Part shown: piece by piece, positions 8,621 to 17,258 of the stretch
Numbering within the stretch: position 1 is the stretch's first letter
How the letters are laid out: every line of letters begins with the position of its first letter
Origin: Streptomyces camelliae
Lineage (GTDB): Bacteria; Actinomycetota; Actinomycetes; Streptomycetales; Streptomycetaceae
NCBI RefSeq assembly: GCF_027625935.1
Contig: NZ_CP115300.1
Location: forward strand, 8,804,001 to 8,868,000
Length of the DNA: 64,000 bases
Reading direction: 5' to 3'
Made by a program: the position numbers and the translations under genes
The notes under the pieces: generated by a model
Seen by the model: the letters and a program-made list of their open reading frames with translations, nothing else
What the model was told of the DNA's origin: nothing
The model's database searches: none

Positions 8621-10234
8621 ATGGACGCCATGGACAGGTCCACCATGCCCTCGGCCCAGGGGTCCAAAAAACGACGCCCGGCGACGGCGGCGGACAGCTC
8701 GGCGGACCGCACGCGGGCCTCAGGAGCGGCCGTCGGTTCGGACTTCCTCCAGCTGGACATCGGTCAGGCGCCGCCCGGCGGGCGCACCGCCTGGCTCGCC
8801 GACAGGCTGCGGTCGGCCATCGCCGACGGCCGGCTGCCGGTCGGAGCGCGGCTGCCCGCCAGCCGCGTGCTCGCCGAGGAACTGCGCGTCACCCGGGGCG
8901 TGGTCACCGAGGCCTACCGGCGGCTCGCCGAGTCCGGTCAGATCGCTGGTCGCGGCCGGCTCGGCACGGTGGTCGTGGCGGCCCCCGCCGCGCCCCGCGA
9001 ACGCGCCCGCGACGCGGCGGAACCCGGGCCCGCAGCCGGCTCTGCGCCCAAGGAGGCCGGGGCCGGCCCCGCATTCTTCGGCAACGTCGACCGCGAGGGT
9101 GTCGTCGACGCGCTGCGCGCCCTGCCCTGCCGCATCGATCTCTCCCCGGGCGTCCCCGACCTCGCCGCGTTCCCCCGCGCCGAATGGCTGCGCGCCGAAC
9201 GCGCCGTCCTCGGGGCCGTCACCCCTGCCGACTTCGGCTACGGGGACCCCCGGGGTGCCCCCGCCCTCCGCCGGGCCGTGGTCGGCTGGCTGGCCCGCAA
9301 CCGCGGCATCCGCGCCGACCCGGACGAGGTGGTGGTGGTCGCGGGTGTGGCCCAGGCCCTGGGCCTGCTCGGGCAGCTCCTGCGGGCGGACGGGATCCGG
9401 CGCATCGCCGTCGAGGACCCCGGCTCGCTCGGGGCGCGCCAGCAACTGGAGTACAGCGGCCACGAGATCGTGCCCGTCCCCGTGGACGCGGGCGGCCTGG
9501 ACGTCGCGGCGCTGCGTGCCGGAGGCGCCCGGGCGGTGGTGCTGACCCCGGCACACCAGTTCCCCACCGGGGTCGTCCTCGACGGGGAACGCCGCCGCGA
9601 ACTGCTGAGCTGGGCGGCCGACGGCGGGGTCGTGATCGAGGACGACTACGACGCCGAGCACCGCTACGACCGCCCGCCGGTGCCGGCGCTGCGCTCGCTG
9701 CTGCCCGACGGTGTCTGCTACGCCGGCAGCGTCTCCAAACTGCTCGCGCCCGCGCTCCGGGTGGGCTGGCTCCTGGTACCGGCGGACCGGCTGGACGCCC
9801 TCGTGACGGCCAAACGCTACGCCGACCTCGGCAACGGCATCCTCACCCAGCTCGTCCTCGCTCGCCTGATGGACTCGGGTGAGCTGGAACGGCACCTGCG
9901 CCATGTCCGGCTGCGCCACCGCAGACGCCGGGACGCGATGCTGCGAGCGGTCGAGAAGCACCTGCCCGGCGCCCGCGTCCACGGGGCCGCCGCCGGCCTG
10001 CACCTGATGGTCACCTTCGGCGAGGCGCGGGGAGGTGCCCGCGGCGGCGGCTTCCGCGACACCGACCTGGCCGCGGCCGCGCTCGCCCGGGGCGTCAAGG
10101 CGCACCCACTGTCCTGGCACCGGATCAACCCCGGGCCGCCAGGCCTGGTCCTCGGCTACGCGGCAGGCCCTGTCCACGAGATCGACGAAGGCATCGCCAC
10201 CATCGGCACGGCCCTGCGCGGCCTTCTCCCATGA
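8621..10234 (+). CDS. MocR-family regulator (GntR-type wHTH fused to aminotransferase fold)
   Basis: Transcription factor of about 537 aa. A winged HTH lies at about residues 45-115 (LADRLRSAIADGRLPVGARL, RVLAEELRVTRGVVTEAYRRL). An aminotransferase class I-like PLP-binding domain follows: DFGYGDPRGAPALRRAV, VVVVAGVAQALGLL, EDDYDAEHRYDRPPVPAL, and the lysine in YAGSVSKLLAPALRVGW that would hold PLP. It probably senses a PLP adduct and controls the divergent EamA exporter gene. The start at 8621 (MDAMD) is preferred over 8630 because TACGCT is placed for a leaderless mRNA. It ends 15 bp from the convergent TPR gene. Confidence 0.93.
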   Translation: MDAMDRSTMPSAQGSKKRRPATAADSSADRTRASGAAVGSDFLQLDIGQAPPGGRTAWLADRLRSAIADGRLPVGARLPASRVLAEELRVTRGVVTEAYRRLAESGQIAGRGRLGTVVVAAPAAPRERARDAAEPGPAAGSAPKEAGAGPAFFGNVDREGVVDALRALPCRIDLSPGVPDLAAFPRAEWLRAERAVLGAVTPADFGYGDPRGAPALRRAVVGWLARNRGIRADPDEVVVVAGVAQALGLLGQLLRADGIRRIAVEDPGSLGARQQLEYSGHEIVPVPVDAGGLDVAALRAGGARAVVLTPAHQFPTGVVLDGERRRELLSWAADGGVVIEDDYDAEHRYDRPPVPALRSLLPDGVCYAGSVSKLLAPALRVGWLLVPADRLDALVTAKRYADLGNGILTQLVLARLMDSGELERHLRHVRLRHRRRRDAMLRAVEKHLPGARVHGAAAGLHLMVTFGEARGGARGGGFRDTDLAAAALARGVKAHPLSWHRINPGPPGLVLGYAAGPVHEIDEGIATIGTALRGLLP

Positions 10235-10249
10235 GACCGGCCTCGAAGG

Positions 10250-11944
10250 CTATTGCTCTCCGGCACAACACCCGTGCCGGGCCGGGGCACCCGCATCGGT
10301 GTCCAGACGGCAGAAGCAGGACGCCTCGATCGGTACGTCCGCCATCGCTGAAGCGATCTTCAGCTGCTGGGCCACGATCTGTGCCTCTCCCTCCTTGCCG
10401 AGCCGCACGAGGCACTCGTGGAGGCCGTGCAGGGCCCAGACGTTGCCCGGATGCTGCAGCGGGCGGGGCAGGGTGTCGTCGAGCCCGAGGTCGGCGCGGT
10501 AGACGGCCTCGGCCTCCGCGACCAGCCCCTGTTCGAGGAGCAGTGCGCCGTATGCGTGCCGGGTGGGCTGCATCCACCCCCACGGCTCGTCGTACGGAAG
10601 GCTGTCGTCCAGCTCGATCGACCGGCGCAGTGCCGCGAACGCCGTTTCGTGTTGCCCCTTCCGGTACTCCAGCTCGCCGTCCAGCATGTGCGAGGCGATC
10701 GCGAGGATGTCCGCACAGGTGTTGTTGAACAACGTCCGGGATTCGGGGACTCGGGCGACCGCTTCGCGGAAGAGCGCACGTTCGGTGACGGCCTCCTCGA
10801 TCCGGCCCAGGGCCGACAGAGCGACCCCGCGCGCGTACCGCAGCATCGCCGTGGTCACGCAGTACAGCCGCGCGTCGGCCGGCATCGCGAGCCTCAGGAT
10901 GTCGTCCCAGCGGCCGAAGCGGATGAGCACGTGCACCCGCATCGCGAGGAAGCCCTCCAGCCAGTCCGCCATGGGCGGGCTGTCCACACGCAGCAGTTCC
11001 TCGGGTACGGCCGCTTCGAGCCGGTCCGCCGTGTCGATCGCGTCCTGGAAGCGGCCGAGGAACATCGCGCCGTAGATCTTGAAGTGGTAGTTGTGACACC
11101 GGTACAGCGTGTAGAAGTTCATCGCCCCGGCCCTGGTGCGGAACTTCTCGTCGGCCGCGATCGCCTCGGTGTTGTCGGAGACGACACGGCGGTAGTCGCC
11201 GCACAGCACCTCCAGGTGTGACGGCATGTGCTGGAGATGGCCGGCGTCCGGCACCAGCCCGCGCAGCCGGTCGCCCGCCGGCAGGGCCGCCTCGGGCGTC
11301 GGGGACATCTCCATCAGGTGGATGTACATGTGGAGCAGGCCCGGGTGCCGGGTGCCCGCCTCCGTGGCGATGGCCCGCTCAAGGACCGCCTTGGCCTCGG
11401 CGGTGCGCGAGCCCGCGGCCGGCCCGCCCGTGCGGATGTCCCACAGCCGCCAGGGCGTGAGGTTCATCAGGGCGTCGGCGTACAGGCTCGCCACGTCGAG
11501 GTCGTCGGGGGCCGTGCGATGCACGGCCCGCATGCTGTCGGCGTAGGCGACGTTCCACACGGAACAGTCCTCGGCGCCCGGTGCCTGGGCCCGGGGGTAG
11601 CGGGCCCGCAACGCGCCGATGAGGGCCTGTTCGACCGGGGTGGCGCCGGCGGCCTTCGCCTGGGCCCGCTGCACGGCGGCGTGCGCACGCTCCACCGTCC
11701 GCCCCAGGTCCTGCTCGTCGAAGAACTCCCAGGGCTTGTTGTAGTTGGGACCGAGCGCGTGGGCCAGGCCCCACTCGGCCATGGCGCAGCCGGGATCCGC
11801 CGCGACGGCGGCCTCGAAACAGCGGACGGCTTCTTCGTGGTTGAAGGCGTACGTCCAGTTCAGCCCGCGGTCGAACCATGTCTGTGCCTCGGCGGACGAC
11901 GTCGTCACGCGCCGGCCGTGGCTGCCGAGGTCGTAGTAGCGCAT
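10250..11944 (-). CDS. TPR-repeat protein with Cys-rich C-terminal tail
   Basis: Cytosolic protein of 564 aa with no signal peptide. It opens with YYDLGSHGRRVTTSSAEAQTWFDRGLNWTYAFNHEEAVRCFEAA, a TPR, and continues as helical repeats to the C-terminus (for example YGALLLEQGLVAEAEAVYRADL). Conserved-looking blocks such as LLHMYIHLMEMSPTPEAAL and AGHLQHMPSHL match a widespread uncharacterised TPR family. The tail has CFCR and CC motifs in the last 25 residues, which could bind a metal or form disulfides. The ATG at 11944 is chosen because TAGGGT lies 8 nt upstream (leaderless type); the frame extends further but with poor coding character. Role unknown. Confidence 0.82.
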   Translation of the reverse strand: MRYYDLGSHGRRVTTSSAEAQTWFDRGLNWTYAFNHEEAVRCFEAAVAADPGCAMAEWGLAHALGPNYNKPWEFFDEQDLGRTVERAHAAVQRAQAKAAGATPVEQALIGALRARYPRAQAPGAEDCSVWNVAYADSMRAVHRTAPDDLDVASLYADALMNLTPWRLWDIRTGGPAAGSRTAEAKAVLERAIATEAGTRHPGLLHMYIHLMEMSPTPEAALPAGDRLRGLVPDAGHLQHMPSHLEVLCGDYRRVVSDNTEAIAADEKFRTRAGAMNFYTLYRCHNYHFKIYGAMFLGRFQDAIDTADRLEAAVPEELLRVDSPPMADWLEGFLAMRVHVLIRFGRWDDILRLAMPADARLYCVTTAMLRYARGVALSALGRIEEAVTERALFREAVARVPESRTLFNNTCADILAIASHMLDGELEYRKGQHETAFAALRRSIELDDSLPYDEPWGWMQPTRHAYGALLLEQGLVAEAEAVYRADLGLDDTLPRPLQHPGNVWALHGLHECLVRLGKEGEAQIVAQQLKIASAMADVPIEASCFCRLDTDAGAPARHGCCAGEQ

Positions 11945-12092
11945 ACGAACCGACCCTAGCGGAGGGCGGCGCCGACGAGACCCGGCTCGCGCGGCGCGAG
12001 CAGGACGGGCACGCGCCTCTGCGGTGGGTGCCGGCCGTGCCGTTGCCGACGCCGGGACCGCGTGACCGGCACCGTCCGACGGCTCAAGGGGC

Positions 12093-12141
12093 GGCCGGCG
12101 CGGACCTTCCCTGCTCTCGTGGAAAGGGAGCCGCGCCGGCC
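12093..12141 (-). terminator. Large hairpin after the multidomain glycosidase gene
   Basis: GGCCGGCGCGG (12093-12103) pairs perfectly with CCGCGCCGGCC (12131-12141); an inner TCCCT/AGGGA pairing extends the stem. It lies 5 bp beyond the stop of the minus-strand glycosidase gene, so it is the probable terminator. Confidence 0.65.
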
Positions 12142-12146
12142 TCACC

Positions 12147-15100
12147 TCATCCCACCTCCCGCGCATACGGCGCCACGGTGATCCGGTCGATCAGCGGAGC
12201 GTAGCGGGAGCGGAGAAGTATCCCGGGGAAGGTGTCCGAGGCGTACGTGGTGCCGTCGAAGTTCGGCAGTTCCTCGGAGCGGAAGGCGATCGTGTTCTGG
12301 CCCTTCTTCAGCTGGACCGGGACGGTCAGTTCCCAGAAGTCGTTCTGGTGGAAGGTGTGCGGGAAGCTGACGCGCTGCGTCTCGCCGCCGTTGACGCTGA
12401 TGTCGGCGTGCCGGGCGAGCGGGTCGGGGTTGTAGTGGGTGGCCTGGGACTGCTCGGGGTTGGAGTAGCGGATGCGCAGCGCGTACAGGCCGGTGCGGTC
12501 CGCGGCGACGGTGAAGGTCGCGGTGTTGTCGTTGCCGGGGTTGCCGCCGATGCCGGTGATCGCCGTGCCGTCGGTGGCCAGGGACAGCGGGGTGAGGGTG
12601 GCCGAGCCCGTGAGTTCGGCGTCCTGCGCCTCGTACGTCCGCGTGGTGAGCGTGCCCTCGGTGGGTGTGACCGTGAGACGGTCGACGAGGGTGGTGGACG
12701 AACCGCCGGTCAAGGTCACCTTGTTGATGCCGCCGGAGAGCGAGACCGCCACCGCGTGCCGGCCGTGAGTGACGTGCAGTACGTCGTGTCCGTTGACGGA
12801 GAGCCGGGCGTCCGCGGTGCCCAGGGTGTCGACCCTGAGGGTGGCCTCGCGGTCGGCGGGGGAGTAGACCCAGAACGTGGCGGTCCCCCTCTTCGGGAGC
12901 CTTGCCGCGCCCGAGCCGGTCGCGGGGGTTCCGATGTGTTTCGGCAGGTCGTAGACGGGTCGTGCCCCGCCGCCCAGCCAGGCCAGTTCGCCCTCGTAGA
13001 CCTGGGTGGCCGCCGACGCGTCCGGCAAGGACAGGGTGAGGCGGTCGACGATGGCGTCGCCCTGGGTGGCACGCTTGCCGTCGAGGCTCTTGGCGGCCAG
13101 CGTGAGGGTGTGTGTGCCCTTGGTGAGGCGGACCTCGGTGTCGGTGTGGTCCCAGACCACCCACTTGTAGCCGAGCGGCAGATACAGCTCCTGCTCGCTG
13201 TCCGTCCTGCCGTCCACCCTCAGGAAGACGTTGGTGGGGCCCTGCTCCTTGACCTTGTCGTAGGTGTTGAGGGAGTTGGCGAAGACGCTCAGGTCGTAGG
13301 TGCCGTCCTCGGGCACGTCCACGGTGAAGTCGAGGGTGACGTCCGAGCCGGTGCGCAGGCCGCCCACGTCGTAACCGCCGGAGGTGTAGAACTTCGACAC
13401 GTCGCGCGTCGAGCCCTCCGGGCCGTTCTTCGAGTAGCCGGACCCGGTGTGGGCGGCGTCCTCCGCCTCGTACGACGCCTGCCAGCGCACCGGCGGGGCC
13501 TGTGTGCCCTTGGCCTGTCCGGCCGGGCTGAGGACGATCTCGTACGCCGAGGACTCCTTCAGCTTCGGCAGCGCGCCGTCGCCGAAGTCGACGCTCACCG
13601 TGCCGTCCTCGCCGACCTTCAGGTTCGTCTCCGTGAGCAGCTTCGGGCCCGAGCTGTCGCCGATCTGACCGGTCCACTCGATCTCCTTCACCCAGGCGTG
13701 CACACGGTCGCCGAAGAGCTTCCTGGGAACGCCCGCGAAGGTGATGTGGCCTCGGCCGGTGGAGCCGCCGAAGAGCAGCCGGGCCTGCCGCTTGTCCTCG
13801 TCCAGGCTGGCGACGCCCTGCATGGTGTAGTTCTCGCCGGGGAACGGCGGGTTCACCTTCACGGTGTGGCCGCTCATCGAGGCGTACGAATGCAGCAGCC
13901 ACCACTGGCCGTTGCCGCGGTTCGACTGCACCGCGGAGTCGGAGAGGTTGCCGTCGATGTTCCAGTACGCGATGTCGGCGTCCACCTTGGACTCCTCGAT
14001 CGCGGACACCCACTGGATCATCTGGCCGGGGACGGAGGTGTGGTAGTTGAAGGCGTACTCGTTGATGTTGACGGGGAGTTGGGTGCCCTCCTTGTCGGTG
14101 CCCTTGAACAACTCCTTCTCCCATGCCCGGTACTTGGCGACGCTCTGGCGCACCGCCTCCGGGTGGCTCAGTTCGTGCCAGGTGATGACGTCCGGGAGGG
14201 TGCCGGCGGTCAGGGTGTGGGAGAGGAAGCCCTTCACCTGGTCGTACAGGACACTGGTGTTGGGCCCGGCGATGCGGGCGCCGGGCATCCTACCCTTGAT
14301 GAGCTTGTAGACCTCGTCCCAGGCCGCGAAGTAGTCGTGGGGGTCGGTGAGCCAGCTGACCTTGTCGTAGCTCCACTCGCCGGTGCCGAACATGTTGCCC
14401 TCGGGCTCGTTGAACGGCACGAAGATGATGTTTTTCCGGTATCGCGCGGGTAGTTGGAGTACCTGGTCGACCTGCTTGGCGACCTTCTCCTCGTAGAGCC
14501 TGAGCTTCTCCTGCGGCGTGCCGCCCGGCCACTCGTACGGGAAGCCCCGGTGGATGTCGGTCATGTAGATGTACACGTCGCCGTCGGTGGAGTCGGCCAG
14601 CGGCTTCACCACCTCCAGCGCGTCGGCACCGGGGTGCTGCGGGCCGTCCTGGGCCTTGGTGGAGACCGTGCGCAGGCCCATGCCCTCGATGAGGTTGTTG
14701 GTGGGGACGCCCGGTCCGTACACCCCGTACAGGGTGCCGGAGGCGCCGCCGTGGAACGCGCCGGTGTCCGAGCCGAGGTCGACGGTCAGTTCGCCCTCGC
14801 GGACCACGGTGACGGTCGCCTGCACCGCGCGCCCGGCCGCGGTTCCGGCCACGGTGAAGGTTCCCGGCCGGGCGTACTTCTCGGGGGGTACGGCGTCCCA
14901 GGCGATCGGCGTGTCACGGTCGTAGCCGTCGGAGAAGGAGGAGCGGACGGCCGCCGGGAGGGACGGGGCGGTCCCCGTCGTCGTACGGGCCTCGAACGAC
15001 GTCTGCGAGAGCTGCCGCAGCGTGGGCACGGCGCCGACCGTACCGGCCACCTGCTCGGGGCTGAGCGCCGCGTGCCACACCGTGAAGTCGTCGATCGCGC

Positions 15101-15809
15101 CCTTGAGCAGCGGGTCCTGGTAGAAGGACCTGCCGATGTAGCCGCCGGCCGTGGCCGCGTCGTCCAGCAGGTCCTTGGCCCTGACGGACGTCTCGGCGGA
15201 GGAGACCGCCACGCCGTCGAGATACGTGGTGACCCGGCGGGCGGCCGTGTCGAGGGTGATGGTGACGGTCCGCCAGGCGTCGGCGGGGAGCGGCGCGTAC
15301 CCGGAGACCTGAGCCTCCGCGCCCCCTCCGCCGGTGGTCACGGCGGTGCGCAGCACCCCGTCTCCGTTGGACGGGGTGGTGAAGAGGTACTTGGTGGTGT
15401 CGGTGCCCAGATCGAAGATCCGCTGCCAGGGTGATGTGTCACCGCTCCACTTCACGCGGGCCGAGACCGTCAAGTCGCTTGCGTCGCCCAGCACTTCGCG
15501 GGGCAGCCGGACGTATGCGCCGTCCGAGGCGGACGCCCCGCCGGGCAGGGCGAGCGCCCTGCCGCCGTCCGCGCCCTCGACGGACCGGGCGGTGGAGCCG
15601 TTCACCAGTGTCGCCGTCAGGCCGTTGCCGGAACTGTCGCTGATGGTGCCGGAGGTCAGGTCGTCCTGGTCGAAGGTGTAGTGGGCGGCGGGTCGGGGCA
15701 TCTCGGCCGCCTGCGCGGGGGCGGCCGGTGCGGCCAGCAGGCCCGCACCGAGAGCCAGCGCCACTGCGGCCGGGGCCCGGCGCCGGGCGGATCTGTCAGC
15801 GGATGCCAT
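12147..15809 (-). CDS. Secreted multidomain glycoside hydrolase: LamG, clan-A-like catalytic domain, CBM modules
   Basis: Extracellular enzyme of about 1220 aa. An Ala-rich Sec signal ends in AQA near residue 35. A LamG/concanavalin-A-like domain covers about 45-230, followed by an Ig-like linker (SLPAAVRSSFSDGYDRDTP). The catalytic region, about 300-720, looks like a TIM barrel of the GH39/clan-A kind, with NEPEG (Glu468, likely acid/base) and NINEY (Glu584, likely nucleophile). At least two CBM6/35-like modules follow (YEAEDAAHTGSGYS near 820; YEAQDAELTG near 1050). The ATG at 15809 has GAGGA about 8 nt upstream. It is divergent from a LacI regulator, with palindromes in front of both genes, and probably feeds the ABC importer on the other side. 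Family number and substrate are uncertain. Confidence 0.8.
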   Translation of the reverse strand: MASADRSARRRAPAAVALALGAGLLAAPAAPAQAAEMPRPAAHYTFDQDDLTSGTISDSSGNGLTATLVNGSTARSVEGADGGRALALPGGASASDGAYVRLPREVLGDASDLTVSARVKWSGDTSPWQRIFDLGTDTTKYLFTTPSNGDGVLRTAVTTGGGGAEAQVSGYAPLPADAWRTVTITLDTAARRVTTYLDGVAVSSAETSVRAKDLLDDAATAGGYIGRSFYQDPLLKGAIDDFTVWHAALSPEQVAGTVGAVPTLRQLSQTSFEARTTTGTAPSLPAAVRSSFSDGYDRDTPIAWDAVPPEKYARPGTFTVAGTAAGRAVQATVTVVREGELTVDLGSDTGAFHGGASGTLYGVYGPGVPTNNLIEGMGLRTVSTKAQDGPQHPGADALEVVKPLADSTDGDVYIYMTDIHRGFPYEWPGGTPQEKLRLYEEKVAKQVDQVLQLPARYRKNIIFVPFNEPEGNMFGTGEWSYDKVSWLTDPHDYFAAWDEVYKLIKGRMPGARIAGPNTSVLYDQVKGFLSHTLTAGTLPDVITWHELSHPEAVRQSVAKYRAWEKELFKGTDKEGTQLPVNINEYAFNYHTSVPGQMIQWVSAIEESKVDADIAYWNIDGNLSDSAVQSNRGNGQWWLLHSYASMSGHTVKVNPPFPGENYTMQGVASLDEDKRQARLLFGGSTGRGHITFAGVPRKLFGDRVHAWVKEIEWTGQIGDSSGPKLLTETNLKVGEDGTVSVDFGDGALPKLKESSAYEIVLSPAGQAKGTQAPPVRWQASYEAEDAAHTGSGYSKNGPEGSTRDVSKFYTSGGYDVGGLRTGSDVTLDFTVDVPEDGTYDLSVFANSLNTYDKVKEQGPTNVFLRVDGRTDSEQELYLPLGYKWVVWDHTDTEVRLTKGTHTLTLAAKSLDGKRATQGDAIVDRLTLSLPDASAATQVYEGELAWLGGGARPVYDLPKHIGTPATGSGAARLPKRGTATFWVYSPADREATLRVDTLGTADARLSVNGHDVLHVTHGRHAVAVSLSGGINKVTLTGGSSTTLVDRLTVTPTEGTLTTRTYEAQDAELTGSATLTPLSLATDGTAITGIGGNPGNDNTATFTVAADRTGLYALRIRYSNPEQSQATHYNPDPLARHADISVNGGETQRVSFPHTFHQNDFWELTVPVQLKKGQNTIAFRSEELPNFDGTTYASDTFPGILLRSRYAPLIDRITVAPYAREVG

Positions 15810-15887
15810 GGATGGGGTCCTCGCTCCTTGAGTACGGAAGGCGTGGCCGGGATGGGGGAGGAACACGGGCGTCGAAGGATCACTGCA

Positions 15888-15901
15888 TCGAACCGGTTCG
15901 C
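15888..15901. promoter_or_regulatory. Operator 1 of the saccharide locus
   Basis: TCGAACCGGTTCGC matches the perfect palindrome at 16077-16090 in 13 of 14 positions and lies about 80 bp upstream of the divergent glycosidase start. It is a probable LacI-family operator. Confidence 0.7.
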
Positions 15902-16076
15902 GAAACTAGCACCGGGCACTCCGACGAGCAATCCCTTCGGCGCGAGGTTCTCGCGATCTCCCCTCCGGGCAAAAAGTCTTCTACCAGCGGGTGTTGACAG
16001 GCGCCCGGGCAGTTCCTACCTTCGCTTCTCATCCCCTCCCACACCCACACGACCGGCGGCCACCCCTTCCGAAGTG

Positions 16077-16090
16077 TCGAACCGGTTCGA
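16077..16090. promoter_or_regulatory. Operator 2, perfect palindrome at the LacI gene
   Basis: TCGAACCGGTTCGA is a perfect 14-bp palindrome with the central CG of LacI-family operators. It ends a few bases before the AAGGAG ribosome-binding site of the regulator gene, a place fitting autorepression. Confidence 0.75.
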
Positions 16091-16103
16091 GCAAGGAGTC
16101 ACC

Positions 16104-17117
16104 GTGAACATCGGTGAGATCGCCCGGCGGGCCGGTGTCTCGCGCAGCACCGTGTCCTACGCGCTGAGCGGCAAGCGCCCGGTCTCGGACGACACCCGCC
16201 GGAAGATCCAGCAGGTCATCGACGAGCTGGGCTACCGCCCCAACGCCAGCGCACGCGCCCTGGCCAACGGCCGGACCAGCACGATCGGCCTGGTGTTCCC
16301 GCCCGCCGGCAATCACTACACCGGGATGCAGCTCGACTTCATCGGCAGCGTGGTGGAGGCCGCCGCGGCCTACGACTACGACGTGCTGCTGTCCCCGAGC
16401 GGCGTGGACAGCGACCGCTCGTTCCAGCGGCTGCTGGGGGAGCGGCGGGTCGACGGTGCCATCCTGATGGAGATCAGGCTGGCCGACGACCGGGTCGATC
16501 ACCTGGCCGCGCTGGACTTCCCCGCCGTCGCCATCGGCCGTACCGCCCGTCCGGAGAACGGCTGGTGGGTGGGCCTGGACCACACCGCGCTGGCGGCGGC
16601 GTGCGTCCATCACCTGGCGGATCTCGGCCACCGCCGGGTCGCCTTCGTCAACCGTCCCGAACAGCTGCTGCGGGCGGGGTACGAGTCCGCGCACCGGGGC
16701 CTGGACGGCTTCACGAAGGCCGCGGCCGAGCGCGGGCTGACGGTGCGGACGTACTGCTGCGGGGACGATGCCGCGTCCGGCGAGGCCTGCCTGGAGCAGA
16801 TCCTGCACGACGACCCGGCCACCACGGCCCTGGTCACGCTGAACGAGGCCGCGCTGGGCGGACTCTACCGAGGGCTCGCCCAGGCGGGCCGCCATGTGCC
16901 GCGCGACTTCTCCGTCACCGGGGTCGTGGCCGGCCGCTGGGCGGAGACGGTGACCCCCCAGCTCACGGCGGCGGACGTACCGGCGGCGGAGATGGGCCGG
17001 CGCGCCGTCGAACTCCTCGTGGAGCGGCTCGACCATCCCGACGCCCCGCCCCGGCACCACCTCCTGGCACCCCCCATCTCCCTGCGGGCCAGCACCGGGC
17101 CCGCTACGGCGTCCTGA
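16104..17117 (+). CDS. LacI-family transcriptional repressor of the saccharide locus
   Basis: Sugar-responsive repressor of 337 aa. The N-terminal LacI HTH (NIGEIARRAGVSRSTVSYALSGKRPVS, hinge helix PNASARAL) is followed by a periplasmic-binding-protein-like effector domain (IGLVFPP, GAILMEIR, FPAVAIGR, HRRVAFVN, PRDFSVTGV). The GTG at 16104 is chosen for AAGGAG 5 nt upstream; the longer frame would read through the palindrome. It lies between the divergent LamG glycosidase and a co-directional binding-protein/permease set. It probably represses both sides through the two TCGAACCGGTTCG sites until an oligosaccharide binds. Confidence 0.93.
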   Translation: MNIGEIARRAGVSRSTVSYALSGKRPVSDDTRRKIQQVIDELGYRPNASARALANGRTSTIGLVFPPAGNHYTGMQLDFIGSVVEAAAAYDYDVLLSPSGVDSDRSFQRLLGERRVDGAILMEIRLADDRVDHLAALDFPAVAIGRTARPENGWWVGLDHTALAAACVHHLADLGHRRVAFVNRPEQLLRAGYESAHRGLDGFTKAAAERGLTVRTYCCGDDAASGEACLEQILHDDPATTALVTLNEAALGGLYRGLAQAGRHVPRDFSVTGVVAGRWAETVTPQLTAADVPAAEMGRRAVELLVERLDHPDAPPRHHLLAPPISLRASTGPATAS

Positions 17118-17258
17118 CCGCACCGCACGAGCAACCTGCCTCACACCTACGTCACCCGCCGATCACCCCGTTCGCTCACCGGCGCTGTTCGGCGTGCCCT
17201 TTCCGCCCCACCACCCCGTGTCCTCGGCACCCGCATGCCAAAAACAAAGGAACCCGCG

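Noticed and set aside
12142..14453. Long open frames in other phases over the multidomain glycosidase
   Set aside because: They are shadow frames of the real gene, with repeated Arg/His/Val patterns and no family resemblance.
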